A DNA stretch of 35,649 bases from Candidatus Gastranaerophilales bacterium. GTDB taxonomy: Bacteria > Cyanobacteriota > Vampirovibrionia > Gastranaerophilales > Gastranaerophilaceae. A program made the translations under genes and the position numbers. A model generated the notes under the pieces. The model ran no database searches, was not told where the DNA came from, and was given only the letters and a program-made list of their open reading frames with translations. The stretch's first letter is position 1, and each line of letters begins with the position of its first letter. Below are positions 23,645 to 31,486 of the stretch, one piece after another. The stretch covers positions 1 through 35,649 of the forward strand of contig CALUWH010000021.1 in the NCBI GenBank assembly GCA_944324435.1. The letters run 5' to 3'.

Positions 23645-24649
23645 ATGCAGGATAAAATTGTTTTTACGGGAATGCGCCCGACAGGAAAGCTTCATTTGGG
23701 ACACTATTTGGGCGTTATAGAAAATATGGTTAAGCTGCAGGACGAATACAATTGCTACTTTTTTATTGCAGACTGGCATGCGCTTACAACCAAATACGAT
23801 AAGACGGAAAACTTAAAACAGGATATTATTGATGTTGCAACAGATTGGCTTGCAAGCGGAATTGATCCTGAAAAAGCAACAATTTATGTACAGTCTCTTA
23901 TTCCGGAAACAGCCGAACTGCATATATATTTGAGTATGATAACACCGCAAAACTGGGTAGAGAGAGATCCTAACCTTAAAGATATGGCAAAGATTTTAAG
24001 GTCAAAAGAGGGTATGGCCTCCCAGATTAACTACGGCTTAATGGGGTATCCTGTGCTTATGACCGCGGATATTTTAAGTTTTAATGCTGATTTTGTACCG
24101 GTAGGTATTGATCAGGTTGCGCATGTTGAACTCACAAGAGATATCGCAAGAAGATTCAATAATTTATACAATACTGATTTCTTTAAAGAAACACAGCCTT
24201 TGTTAAATAATTGCTCGCTCATCTGCGGACTTGACGGTAATAAAATGGGCAAATCGTTTAATAATGATATCAAAATTTCAGACACACCGGAGGTCACGGC
24301 TAAAAAAGTTATGTCTGCCATAACTGACAGAAGCAGAATGAGAAAAGACGATCCGGGACATCCTGATGAATGTGAAGTAGCATTCAAATACTGGAAAATT
24401 TTCGGAGACGAAGAAGATGTCAGCACTGTAAGATGCGAGTGTGAAAAAGGTGCAAGAGGGTGTGCAGATTGTAAAAGGCAGCTCGGAGCAAAAATTAACG
24501 AAAAATTCGCTCAAATAAGAGAGAAAAGAAAATACTATGAGGAGAACCCTCAAGTTGTAGAAAAAATCTTGAGAGACGGTTCTGAAAAAGCTCGTGTCAG
24601 AGCGAAAGAAGTGTTAAAAGAAGTCAGAAAAATTGTTAGAATGTTTTAG
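23645..24649 (+). CDS. trpS: Tryptophanyl-tRNA synthetase
   Basis: 334 residues, the usual class Ic size. Signatures: GMRPTGKLHLGHYLG (about 9-23, HIGH-type HLGH), the tryptophan pocket region MTADILSFNADFVPVGIDQ, DGNKMGKS (KMSKS type) and a C-terminal anticodon-binding region. An insertion CECEKGARGCADCK (about 260-273) carries four cysteines, compatible with a metal or Fe-S site as in some bacterial TrpRS. A ribosome site AAAGGA precedes the ATG. It ends at a hairpin terminator. Confidence 0.95.
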   Translation: MQDKIVFTGMRPTGKLHLGHYLGVIENMVKLQDEYNCYFFIADWHALTTKYDKTENLKQDIIDVATDWLASGIDPEKATIYVQSLIPETAELHIYLSMITPQNWVERDPNLKDMAKILRSKEGMASQINYGLMGYPVLMTADILSFNADFVPVGIDQVAHVELTRDIARRFNNLYNTDFFKETQPLLNNCSLICGLDGNKMGKSFNNDIKISDTPEVTAKKVMSAITDRSRMRKDDPGHPDECEVAFKYWKIFGDEEDVSTVRCECEKGARGCADCKRQLGAKINEKFAQIREKRKYYEENPQVVEKILRDGSEKARVRAKEVLKEVRKIVRMF

Positions 24650-24656
24650 ATTATTT

Positions 24657-24683
24657 AAAAGGCGCCCAATCAGGCGCCTTTTT
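24657..24683. terminator. Bidirectional terminator overlapping the GNAT stop codon
   Basis: AAAAGGCGCC (24657-24666) pairs with GGCGCCTTTT (24673-24682) around a 6-nt loop. The loop holds the stop codon of the convergent acetyltransferase gene, so that gene's last codons lie in its own terminator stem. Confidence 0.85.
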
Positions 24684-25152
24684 GATATTCCATTATGTAA
24701 TCATCCATCACAAATCCTGAGCCTATATCTGTAACATCCTCATCTACAGTCTTAAATCCGTATTTCAAGTACGCATTAATCGTATTCTTATTATTTTTAT
24801 TTACTGTCAGGCGGATTCTCGGGTATCCCAGATTTTTGATTTTATCAAAAGCCAGAGCTCCATAGCCTTTATGCCTAAACTCTTTTTTGATATAGAGTTT
24901 TGATAAAAACAAATAATCACCTTTATCAGAAAGTCCTGTATATCCTATCTTTTCGCCATCATCTACAAGATAGTAATATGTGTAGCTCTCATTTTTTATC
25001 TGGTCAATAATTGCCTGCTCAGACTGGAACTTATCAACCATATAATTTATCTGGTCCTCAGACAAAATACAAGGCCAATATTCATGCCAGATACTTGATG
25101 CAAAATTTGCAAGTTCCTTTACATCAGTTAATTCAACCTTTTGAAGTTCCAT
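24670..25152 (-). CDS. GNAT-family N-acetyltransferase, last gene of the decarboxylase operon
   Basis: 160 residues from ATG 25152 (preceded by GAGGTT); an upstream ATG at 25164 is also possible. Motif A of the GNAT fold is visible as LFLSKLYIKKEFRHKGYGAL (about 76-95, with R-x-K-G-Y-G), and the C-terminal NKNNKNTINAYLKYGFK gives motif B. Substrate unknown. It starts within 20 nt of the oadB stop, so it belongs to the birA-oadA-oadB transcription unit. Confidence 0.85.
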   Translation of the reverse strand: MELQKVELTDVKELANFASSIWHEYWPCILSEDQINYMVDKFQSEQAIIDQIKNESYTYYYLVDDGEKIGYTGLSDKGDYLFLSKLYIKKEFRHKGYGALAFDKIKNLGYPRIRLTVNKNNKNTINAYLKYGFKTVDEDVTDIGSGFVMDDYIMEYQKGA

Positions 25153-25167
25153 TGCTAACCTCATGAT

Positions 25168-26343
25168 TTAGTGGCATAGAGCTAGCAATACACCTGCAGC
25201 TACAGCCGAACCGATTACACCTGAGACATTCGGTCCCATTGCGTGCATCAGAAGGAAGTTCTGCGGATCAGCCTCCTGCCCGACTTTATTTGAAACTCTT
25301 GCTGCCATAGGTACAGCAGACACCCCGGCTGAACCGATAAGCGGATTAATCTTCTCTTTGCTAAAGAAATTCATAACTTTTGCCATTAGCACACCGCCTG
25401 CTGTTGCAAGAGAAAATGCAATAATCCCAAGAATTAAAATAAATAATGTCTGTACAGTCAAAAATTGATTAGCTGAAAGTTTTGAGCCTACAGAAAGGCC
25501 TAAAAATATAGTAACGATATTTATCAAAGCGTTCTGCATTGTATCAGAAAGTCTATCAACAACTCCGCATTCTTTACAGAGGTTTCCAAACGTCAATGCG
25601 CCGATTAGAGGACACGCATCCGGCAATAGAATAACGCAAAGAAGCAGAACCATAAGCGGAAACACAATTTTTTCACGTTTAGTAACTTCTCTTAGTTGGG
25701 TCATTTTTATTTTTCTTTCGGCCTCTGTTGTTAGCAGCTTCATTATAGGCGGCTGAATAACAGGCACAAGAGCCATATAAGAATATGCCGCAACAGCAAT
25801 TGCCCCAAGGAGTTCCGGAGCAAGTCTTGAGGTTACAAAAATTGATGTCGGGCCATCAGCACCTCCAATAATACCTATTGCCGCAGATTGTGGTATTGTA
25901 AAACCGAATAAACATAATGCCATTAACAAAGCACCAAAAATACCAAATTGAGCAGCACCACCCAAAAGAGCAGTCTTAGGATTAGCAATCAAAGGACCAA
26001 AGTCGGTCATTGCACCAACCCCCATAAAAATTATTAGAGGAAATAATCCTTTATGAATACCTGCTTCATAAATTATGCCTAAAAAGCCGTTAGAACCGGC
26101 GATATCACAAATTGGAATATTGGATAAAAGTCCTCCAAATGCGATAGGCACAAGAAGAAGAGGTTCAAACTGTTTTTTTATACCCAACCATAGTAAGAAT
26201 AAACATACGAGAATCATTATCCATGCACCATGCATATGCAAAAACTGTTCAAAACCATTTGTAATTGCAGGGTCTGCAGGTTTTACAAAATTCATTATAC
26301 CGGTCGAATGCCAGAGAGTATTTAAACCATCTATTATATTCAT
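25168..26343 (-). CDS. oadB: Na+-pumping decarboxylase beta subunit (OadB/GcdB/MmdB family)
   Basis: 391 residues, an integral membrane protein with about nine helices. It couples decarboxylation of carboxybiotin to Na+ export. The central motif [14 protein letters not shown] (about 155-168) carries the conserved Asp used in Na+ and proton transport, and [20 protein letters not shown] with [14 protein letters not shown] near the C-terminus holds the second conserved site. It sits 6 nt after the biotin carboxyl-carrier/transferase gene, which is its natural partner. No small gamma subunit gene (OadG) is seen beside it. Ribosome site GGAGG. Oxaloacetate is the likely substrate, but glutaconyl- or methylmalonyl-CoA systems use close homologues. 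Confidence 0.88.
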   Translation of the reverse strand: MNIIDGLNTLWHSTGIMNFVKPADPAITNGFEQFLHMHGAWIMILVCLFLLWLGIKKQFEPLLLVPIAFGGLLSNIPICDIAGSNGFLGIIYEAGIHKGLFPLIIFMGVGAMTDFGPLIANPKTALLGGAAQFGIFGALLMALCLFGFTIPQSAAIGIIGGADGPTSIFVTSRLAPELLGAIAVAAYSYMALVPVIQPPIMKLLTTEAERKIKMTQLREVTKREKIVFPLMVLLLCVILLPDACPLIGALTFGNLCKECGVVDRLSDTMQNALINIVTIFLGLSVGSKLSANQFLTVQTLFILILGIIAFSLATAGGVLMAKVMNFFSKEKINPLIGSAGVSAVPMAARVSNKVGQEADPQNFLLMHAMGPNVSGVIGSAVAAGVLLALCH

Positions 26344-26349
26344 AATTCT

Positions 26350-28134
26350 TTACCCTCCTATTACCGCTAATGTTTGGCCTGTGACAACTTTATCACCTTG
26401 AGATACAACAATGGATTGAACAACTCCTGATTTTGGTGCTTTTACTTCAATTTCCATTTTCATAGCTTCAAGAACCATAATTACATCGCCTTCGGAAACG
26501 CTATCACCTACAGAAGCTTCTATTCTCAAAACATTTCCGGGTACACCTGCTTTAACGTCTTCCCCAGCTCCTGATGAAGCAGCCTGTTTTTCAATTCCTG
26601 CCTTTACGGAAACATCATAGGACTTACCGTTAACAGTTGCTTTGTCTCCGTCAAGCTTAACCGCATAAGCTTTGCCGTTAACCTTTACTGTAAACTCGTT
26701 GCCTTCTGCAGAACAAGCAGGTACTGCAGGGCAATTTTTACGAACACCGATTTGTCCTTTGCCTTGCAGGAACATTATACCTTTTTCTTTGCAGGCGCCT
26801 GCAATAAAGATATTTTCGTCATTAACTTCTAAGCCTGCATCTTCAAGCATTTTAGTTGCAGCCTTAATTCCCTTATTCGGATCTTTATCATTCAAATCCA
26901 CAACTAATTCAGAAGTCGGTGCCAAACCAAGCTGCTCTTCCGCAATTTTTACAACTTCGCTATCCGGTTCGCAAGGAGTTTTTCCAAAATATCCGAGAAC
27001 CATTTTGCCGTAACCTTCCGCAATTTTCTTCCAAGCGCCAAACATAACATTATTGAATGCCTGCTGGAAGTAAAATTGTGACACGGGAGTAACAGAAGTT
27101 CCGAATCCGCCCTTTTCTACAACTTCTTTCATAGCAGCAACAACCTCAGGGAATTTATCCATCACACCATTATCTCTCATCATCTGGGTGTTTGCAGTTA
27201 ATGCTCCGCCCGGAAGAGGTGAAGATATAATCATCGGATTAACTGCCAAAGCCTCCGGAGGCAAGAAGTAATCTTTCATACATTCCTTAAAAATTTCTTC
27301 CGTTTCAAGAATCTTATTAATATCAATTCCCAAATCATACTCAGTTCCCTTGAGCGCATGCCACATTGAAACAATATCAGGCTGAGCAGTTCCGCCTGAT
27401 ACAGGCTTCATCGCCAAATCTATTCCGTCAGCTCCGCCATCAAGCGCCGCAAGATACGCAGCCAAGCCTGTTCCGGCCGTCTCGTGCGAATGGAATCTTA
27501 TATGAGCATCAGGGCCTAAAATTTCTCTTGTTCTCTTTATTGTTTCATAAACCTTTCTCGGAGCAGAAGTTCCGGAAGCATCTTTAAATGCAATGCTGTC
27601 AAACGGAATCCCTGCATCAAGAATATTTCTCAGCACCCTTTCATAAAAAGGAACATCATGAGCGCCTGTACAGCCTATCGGCAGCTCCATCATTGTTATA
27701 GTAACTTCATGTTTCAAACCGTTATCTTTGATACATTGACCTGAATAAATTAAATTGTGAACATCATTTAAAGCATCAAAATTTCTTATAGTAGTAACAC
27801 CGTGTTTTTTAAACAATTTAGCATGCAGGTTAATCATATCTCGCGGCTGAGAATCCAGCCCTACAACGTTTACACCTCTAGCTAAAGACTGAAGGTTTAT
27901 ATCGGGACCGACAGCAGCTCTAATCTTATCCATAGTTTCAAACGCATTTTCATTACAATAGAAAATCGGAGACTGGAATCTTGCCCCGCCTGCAACTTCA
28001 AAATGCTTAATACCGGCTTCTGTCGCAGACTTCAATGCCGGCAAAAAGTCATCTACAAAAACTCTCGCCCCATATACTGATTGAAATCCGTCCCTGAAAG
28101 ATGTATCCATAACTTTGATAAGTTTTTTTGCCAT
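26350..28134 (-). CDS. oadA: Biotin-dependent carboxyltransferase (OadA / pyruvate carboxylase B type)
   Basis: 594 residues. The carboxyltransferase barrel begins VMDTSFRDGFQSVYGARV; Asp10, Arg14, Asp15 and Gln18 match the DT-R-D-Q core. The lysine in AFKDASG and the HSH in FHSHETAG supply the metal site. A PYC_OADA segment follows to about 450. The C-terminal biotinyl domain carries EAMKMEIE, with the biotinylated lysine near 559. With OadB it would form a Na+-pumping oxaloacetate decarboxylase; a stand-alone pyruvate carboxylase B subunit is the alternative, but no biotin carboxylase gene is nearby. The 'DTSFRDGFQS...FHSHETAG' wording matches the epsilonproteobacterial PycB-like branch rather than classical OadA (DTTLRDAHQS). 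Confidence 0.88.
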   Translation of the reverse strand: MAKKLIKVMDTSFRDGFQSVYGARVFVDDFLPALKSATEAGIKHFEVAGGARFQSPIFYCNENAFETMDKIRAAVGPDINLQSLARGVNVVGLDSQPRDMINLHAKLFKKHGVTTIRNFDALNDVHNLIYSGQCIKDNGLKHEVTITMMELPIGCTGAHDVPFYERVLRNILDAGIPFDSIAFKDASGTSAPRKVYETIKRTREILGPDAHIRFHSHETAGTGLAAYLAALDGGADGIDLAMKPVSGGTAQPDIVSMWHALKGTEYDLGIDINKILETEEIFKECMKDYFLPPEALAVNPMIISSPLPGGALTANTQMMRDNGVMDKFPEVVAAMKEVVEKGGFGTSVTPVSQFYFQQAFNNVMFGAWKKIAEGYGKMVLGYFGKTPCEPDSEVVKIAEEQLGLAPTSELVVDLNDKDPNKGIKAATKMLEDAGLEVNDENIFIAGACKEKGIMFLQGKGQIGVRKNCPAVPACSAEGNEFTVKVNGKAYAVKLDGDKATVNGKSYDVSVKAGIEKQAASSGAGEDVKAGVPGNVLRIEASVGDSVSEGDVIMVLEAMKMEIEVKAPKSGVVQSIVVSQGDKVVTGQTLAVIGG

Positions 28135-28139
28135 CGTCT

Positions 28140-28871
28140 TTATCCTCTCTGATTTATTATATCCCCTACCATAAGGAGATGCTCTTGATTATTCTTGTCA
28201 AGCAGCACTAATGCACCACCCTCAGTAATTTCTTTTGCTATACCGGAAATCTCTTTATCAAACACCCTGACCTTAATTTCCTGATTAAGGAACCTAACTC
28301 TCCTTAAATAATCATTCTTAATTAACGAAAATCCATCCTCAATAAATCTATCATACCGTAAAAAAAACTTTTCCAAAAGCCTTTTTAAAAAGATTTCTTT
28401 ATCAACATACTGCCCGAGTTCAATATTCAAAGCTGTCGCAGGCTGATTAATTTGCGCCAAAACCTCAGATTCTGCATTCAAATTAATTCCAAATCCCAAA
28501 ATTAATCCGCGCAGACAGTTTCTCTCCATAACCCCCTCCGCTAATATCCCGGAAATTTTTTTAGAGCCAACCTGAACATCATTCGGCCATTTTATTGAAG
28601 GCTCTACTCCATACTCCTCCATAAGTTCTGCGATTACAACACATAAATACTGGGTAAGATTTGAATATACATTCCTCATATCATAAGACGGTTTAAGAAC
28701 CAGCGTTGCATAAATATTATCACTGCCTGTAAAGTTCCACTTCCTATCCAATCTTCCGCGCCCGGCTGTCTGATTATACGTATAAACAACGCTTCTATCC
28801 AAAATCTCTTCAATATGTTCTTTTGCGTACTTGTTTGTAGAATCAACCGTCTCTAAATATAATGACTTCAT
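28140..28871 (-). CDS. birA: Biotin--[acetyl-CoA-carboxylase] ligase
   Basis: 243 residues, catalytic and C-terminal domains only; the N-terminal winged helix of the E. coli repressor form is absent, so it does not regulate directly. Signatures: VDSTNKYAKE (about 8-17), QTAGRGRLDRKW (about 35-46, the biotinyl-AMP loop), and KWPNDVQVGSKKISGIL (about 95-111). It attaches biotin to the lysine of the carboxyltransferase encoded 5 nt downstream, a sensible operon of enzyme and substrate. TATAAT ends 6 nt before the ATG with no ribosome site, so the operon message is probably leaderless. Confidence 0.93.
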   Translation of the reverse strand: MKSLYLETVDSTNKYAKEHIEEILDRSVVYTYNQTAGRGRLDRKWNFTGSDNIYATLVLKPSYDMRNVYSNLTQYLCVVIAELMEEYGVEPSIKWPNDVQVGSKKISGILAEGVMERNCLRGLILGFGINLNAESEVLAQINQPATALNIELGQYVDKEIFLKRLLEKFFLRYDRFIEDGFSLIKNDYLRRVRFLNQEIKVRVFDKEISGIAKEITEGGALVLLDKNNQEHLLMVGDIINQRG

Positions 28872-28877
28872 AAGTTA

Positions 28878-28883
28878 ATTATA
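28878..28883 (-). promoter_or_regulatory. -10 box of the birA-oadA-oadB operon, probable leaderless start
   Basis: Perfect TATAAT on the minus strand, then TAACTT, then the birA ATG at 28871. Confidence 0.6.
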
Positions 28884-28942
28884 TAAAAAAATTAATAAAT
28901 AATACTACAATTTTTTTTATATATCAAGTATAATAACGAACC

Positions 28943-28972
28943 TTGACAAATATAATTTTTATCAGTTATAAT
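28943..28972 (+). promoter_or_regulatory. Near-consensus sigma70 promoter of the RiPP-like operon
   Basis: Perfect TTGACA (28943-28948), 18-nt spacer, perfect TATAAT (28967-28972). This is the strongest-looking promoter in the window. The short leader holds AAAGGAGG before a GTG start. Confidence 0.85.
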
Positions 28973-29001
28973 TACTCCAAAGTATCGTAAAGGAGGTTAT
29001 A

Positions 29002-29229
29002 GTGTTACGCGGCGTTACAGGAATTAATCAGACTAAGGTAAGTCATTTTTTACCTAATGCTAAAGCTAAAGCAAATATCGGGAAAAATATGGAACTGCCT
29101 TCTAAAATTGCATTGAGTACCCTTGGAATTTTTGGTGTTGCAGATGGAATAAAAGGGGTAAATGCACCAAAGAATGAACATGTCGACCGTTACTGCGGTT
29201 CAGATTTTGCTTGCTCTTTGCTTTATTAA
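29002..29229 (+). CDS. Candidate RiPP precursor peptide
   Basis: 75 residues, GTG start with an excellent AAAGGAGG site 5 nt upstream. I find no known family. The first 60 residues are Lys/Asn-rich and could be a leader, with a hydrophobic middle LPSKIALSTLGIFGVADG (about 33-50). The last residues, HVDRYCGSDFACSLLY (60-75), hold the only two cysteines plus Tyr, Phe, Asp and His, which looks like a small core peptide. The strong promoter, the first position in the operon, and the radical SAM/SPASM and PqqD-like genes directly behind it support a precursor role. There are no Gly-Gly cleavage site and no transporter or protease nearby. The chemistry (thioether or ring-type carbon cross-link) cannot be read from sequence. 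An ordinary small protein is the alternative. Confidence 0.65.
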   Translation: MLRGVTGINQTKVSHFLPNAKAKANIGKNMELPSKIALSTLGIFGVADGIKGVNAPKNEHVDRYCGSDFACSLLY

Positions 29230-29239
29230 TAAATCAAAT

Positions 29240-30454
29240 ATGATAAACTTAGAGAATCTGTTTGAGCTATACATACATAACAAAAAAACTTTGCAGACAC
29301 AAAAATTGCCGGCAGAAATGTTTTCTTGTTATACCAAATATAAAGAATCGTTACCCAAAGGTTATATTTTTGCCTTTCCAAATTCAATTGTATTAAAAGT
29401 AACAGAAGCGTGTAATTTACGTTGTAAACATTGTTTTTACGCAGAACAACCGGAATTTTATAATAAGCGCTCGGAACTAAATACTACCGAAATAAAAGAG
29501 CTTATTGATTTTTTAGTAGATGAAATTAATATTATTTTTTTAACTTTAACTGGCGGTGAAGTCTTTGTACGAAAAGACTTTCTTGAAATATTAAACTATA
29601 TAAAACAAAAGTATATACCAGTAATTATTCAAACAAACGGTGTACTTATTGATGAAATAAAGGCAAAACAGCTCGGAAAGACTTTAAACCTCAAAACAGA
29701 CTCTGTTCAAATTAGTCTGGAAGGAGCCGATGCGGAATCACACAATAAAATTCGAGGAGACGGAACTTTTGAAAAAGCAATTAATGCAATTCAACTCTTA
29801 CGAAAAAATAATATTAGGGTTCAAATCAATATGACACTAACTACAGTAAGTGCACCTAAAATAGAAAACATTTTTGAACTCTGTCGCAACTTGAATGTTA
29901 ATTGGCTATCAATAGGCCGCCTTGAAATTTGTTCAGACAAACAAAGATATCTGGAATTACCAACAGAAGAATTAATGAATTATAGTAATATCCTTTTAAC
30001 AAAAGCAAAAAAAATCAACGATATAAAGATGGACTATAGAGCCTTGACCCTATTTGACTTTTTGAAGCTACCAGAAGGGAAAATATTATTAGATAATTAT
30101 ATTAATAACAAGGATATACAAATATCACAAAATAAATGCTTAACCTGCCACCACCATGATAAACTAACAATTTCTTCTGAAGGAAACGTATTTTTCTGCT
30201 CTATGGATGAGTCAAAAGACGCAATATTAGGCAACTTGAGAGAACAAAACTTTTATGATATATGGGAAAATCGGTTTAATACCCCATACTTTCAAAAACG
30301 AGATATGTCAACTACAAAATGTAGAAACTGCAAATATATCCCATTGTGTAATACCGGCTGCATGGCAAGCGCCTATAAAAAATACGGCGATATAAATTGT
30401 GCAGCTGCAGAATGCACTTATTTTAACGAATATATGAGGTTAAAAAATGGATAA
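29240..30454 (+). CDS. Radical SAM/SPASM peptide maturase
   Basis: 404 residues from ATG 29240, 10 nt after the candidate precursor stop; earlier in-frame ATGs lie inside that gene. The radical SAM motif is EACNLRCKHCFY (Cys58, Cys62, Cys65), followed by LTLTGGEVFVRKDF (GGE motif binding the SAM amino group) and ISLEGADAESHNKIRG. The C-terminal SPASM domain has CLTC (about 297), a Cys after NVFF, and C-x2-C-x5-C-x3-C (Cys361, 364, 370, 374) with further Cys387 and Cys392, enough for two auxiliary Fe-S clusters. Such enzymes cross-link or epimerise peptides (sactipeptide, ranthipeptide, cyclophane and PqqE-type reactions). It overlaps the PqqD-like gene by 8 nt. It is more AT-rich than the birA operon next door. 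Confidence 0.9.
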   Translation: MINLENLFELYIHNKKTLQTQKLPAEMFSCYTKYKESLPKGYIFAFPNSIVLKVTEACNLRCKHCFYAEQPEFYNKRSELNTTEIKELIDFLVDEINIIFLTLTGGEVFVRKDFLEILNYIKQKYIPVIIQTNGVLIDEIKAKQLGKTLNLKTDSVQISLEGADAESHNKIRGDGTFEKAINAIQLLRKNNIRVQINMTLTTVSAPKIENIFELCRNLNVNWLSIGRLEICSDKQRYLELPTEELMNYSNILLTKAKKINDIKMDYRALTLFDFLKLPEGKILLDNYINNKDIQISQNKCLTCHHHDKLTISSEGNVFFCSMDESKDAILGNLREQNFYDIWENRFNTPYFQKRDMSTTKCRNCKYIPLCNTGCMASAYKKYGDINCAAAECTYFNEYMRLKNG

Positions 30455-30752
30455 AACGGCTGTATTAAAACTGACACCCCATGTTTTAAAACGTATGGAA
30501 TATAATATTGAACGTTTCTACTTATTAAACCTTAATAATGATGAGTTATGGGTCGGGAATTATTCCTCATATCTAGTAATTAATGCTCTAGATGGTTTCA
30601 AAACCATTGAACAAATTGTTAAAGAAATACATAATACCACCCTTTCAGGTTTCAAAACAGAGGCTTTATATAAGGCAGTAGAAGCAATCCTGCAAGAACT
30701 TTTAGACAAACATTTTTTAGTCATTGTAAAAAACGAAACTGCACTTTCATAA
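30447..30752 (+). CDS. PqqD-like RiPP recognition element protein
   Basis: 101 residues, overlapping the radical SAM gene by 8 nt. The pattern 'YLLNLNNDELWVGNYSSYLVINALDGFKTIEQIVKEI' reads (in pieces: LLNLNNDELW at about 26-35; INALDGFKTIEQIVKEI at about 44-60) like PqqD (PF05402): a short beta hairpin, then a winged-helix bundle with the conserved 'L-D-G-x-x-T-I-x-x-I'. In RiPP systems this domain binds the leader of the precursor and delivers it to the radical SAM enzyme. Here it is separate rather than fused. A hairpin just at its stop codon closes the operon. Confidence 0.75.
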   Translation: MDKTAVLKLTPHVLKRMEYNIERFYLLNLNNDELWVGNYSSYLVINALDGFKTIEQIVKEIHNTTLSGFKTEALYKAVEAILQELLDKHFLVIVKNETALS

Positions 30753-30767
30753 GCGCAGTTTCTTTAT
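30735..30767 (+). terminator. Hairpin at the end of the RiPP-like operon
   Basis: GAAACTGC (30735-30742) pairs with GCAGTTTC (30755-30762), followed by TTTAT. The stop codon of the PqqD-like gene lies in the loop. The T tract is short, so termination may be partial. Confidence 0.55.
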
Positions 30768-30796
30768 GTACACATTAGGTTTGCATTTGTTCTTAT

Positions 30797-31486
30797 TTAT
30801 GCCGCGGTGTTTAGTTTTTTGTCCTCCATCGGCTTCATTTCAATTTGTTTAGCCATTTCTGCTTCTTTGGCGTGAATCTTTGCGTTCCACCAGTTTCCGA
30901 TTTTGTTAGCAAATGGAGTTATGGCAACAGGCGTTACATATCTGTAAATGAATGTGAATGTCAGGATACTCATCAAAGCTCTTACAGCCTTTAGATTCTT
31001 ACCGAGCTTCTCCATCGCAACCTTTTTCTGCTCAGGAGTTAATTTCATTTGAGCTATCTTATGTTCGTGCATTGCATCATACTTATATTCTATCTGCTTC
31101 TTGATATCTGCAATATAATGGTCAGTAATATAAGCACCTGCGGTCGGTACAAGGAACCCTAAACCCTGGTTAATAGCAAGAGTTCGAGCATTATCTTTAT
31201 CAAAATCCTTGTTTTTCATTGTAGAAACCATATAAGCAGAACTTGTAATTGCAGATCCTGCAACCTGAAAGTGATTTGTGACATTTTCAACTTCAGATTT
31301 CTTTGAAGCTTTTTCTGCAAACGTTCTTAACCTGTCAGAATTTGCAAGATATTTTCCATAGATTTTTGCAGTAAAGTCAGAAATTTTATCTCCAAACTTT
31401 CCTTCAAAATTTATATTATTATCTGTTCTATTTTGTAAAGTAGTACGGCTGTTTATACCCGGCATATTTACACCCTGAATATTCAT
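30797..31486 (-). CDS. Uncharacterised membrane protein, smaller paralogue of the upstream gene
   Basis: 229 residues. Unknown family. N-terminal disordered-looking stretch with NNINFEGKF (about 23-31), then a helical region, two hydrophobic stretches (about 75-85 and 105-120, including NQGLGFLVPTAGAYI) and a C-terminal membrane segment ALMSILTFTFIYRYVTPVAI (about 166-185). The segment order (VAGSAITSS, DKDNARTLA, LGFLVP) parallels VQSGSALGI, DKNKKDCKYAA, WGFVVP in the gene upstream, so the two are likely paralogues; this copy lacks the repeat region of the other. Its start overlaps the upstream stop by 1 nt (TAATG), with a very strong AAAGGAGGTGG site. Possibly lineage-specific. Confidence 0.65.
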   Translation of the reverse strand: MNIQGVNMPGINSRTTLQNRTDNNINFEGKFGDKISDFTAKIYGKYLANSDRLRTFAEKASKKSEVENVTNHFQVAGSAITSSAYMVSTMKNKDFDKDNARTLAINQGLGFLVPTAGAYITDHYIADIKKQIEYKYDAMHEHKIAQMKLTPEQKKVAMEKLGKNLKAVRALMSILTFTFIYRYVTPVAITPFANKIGNWWNAKIHAKEAEMAKQIEMKPMEDKKLNTAA

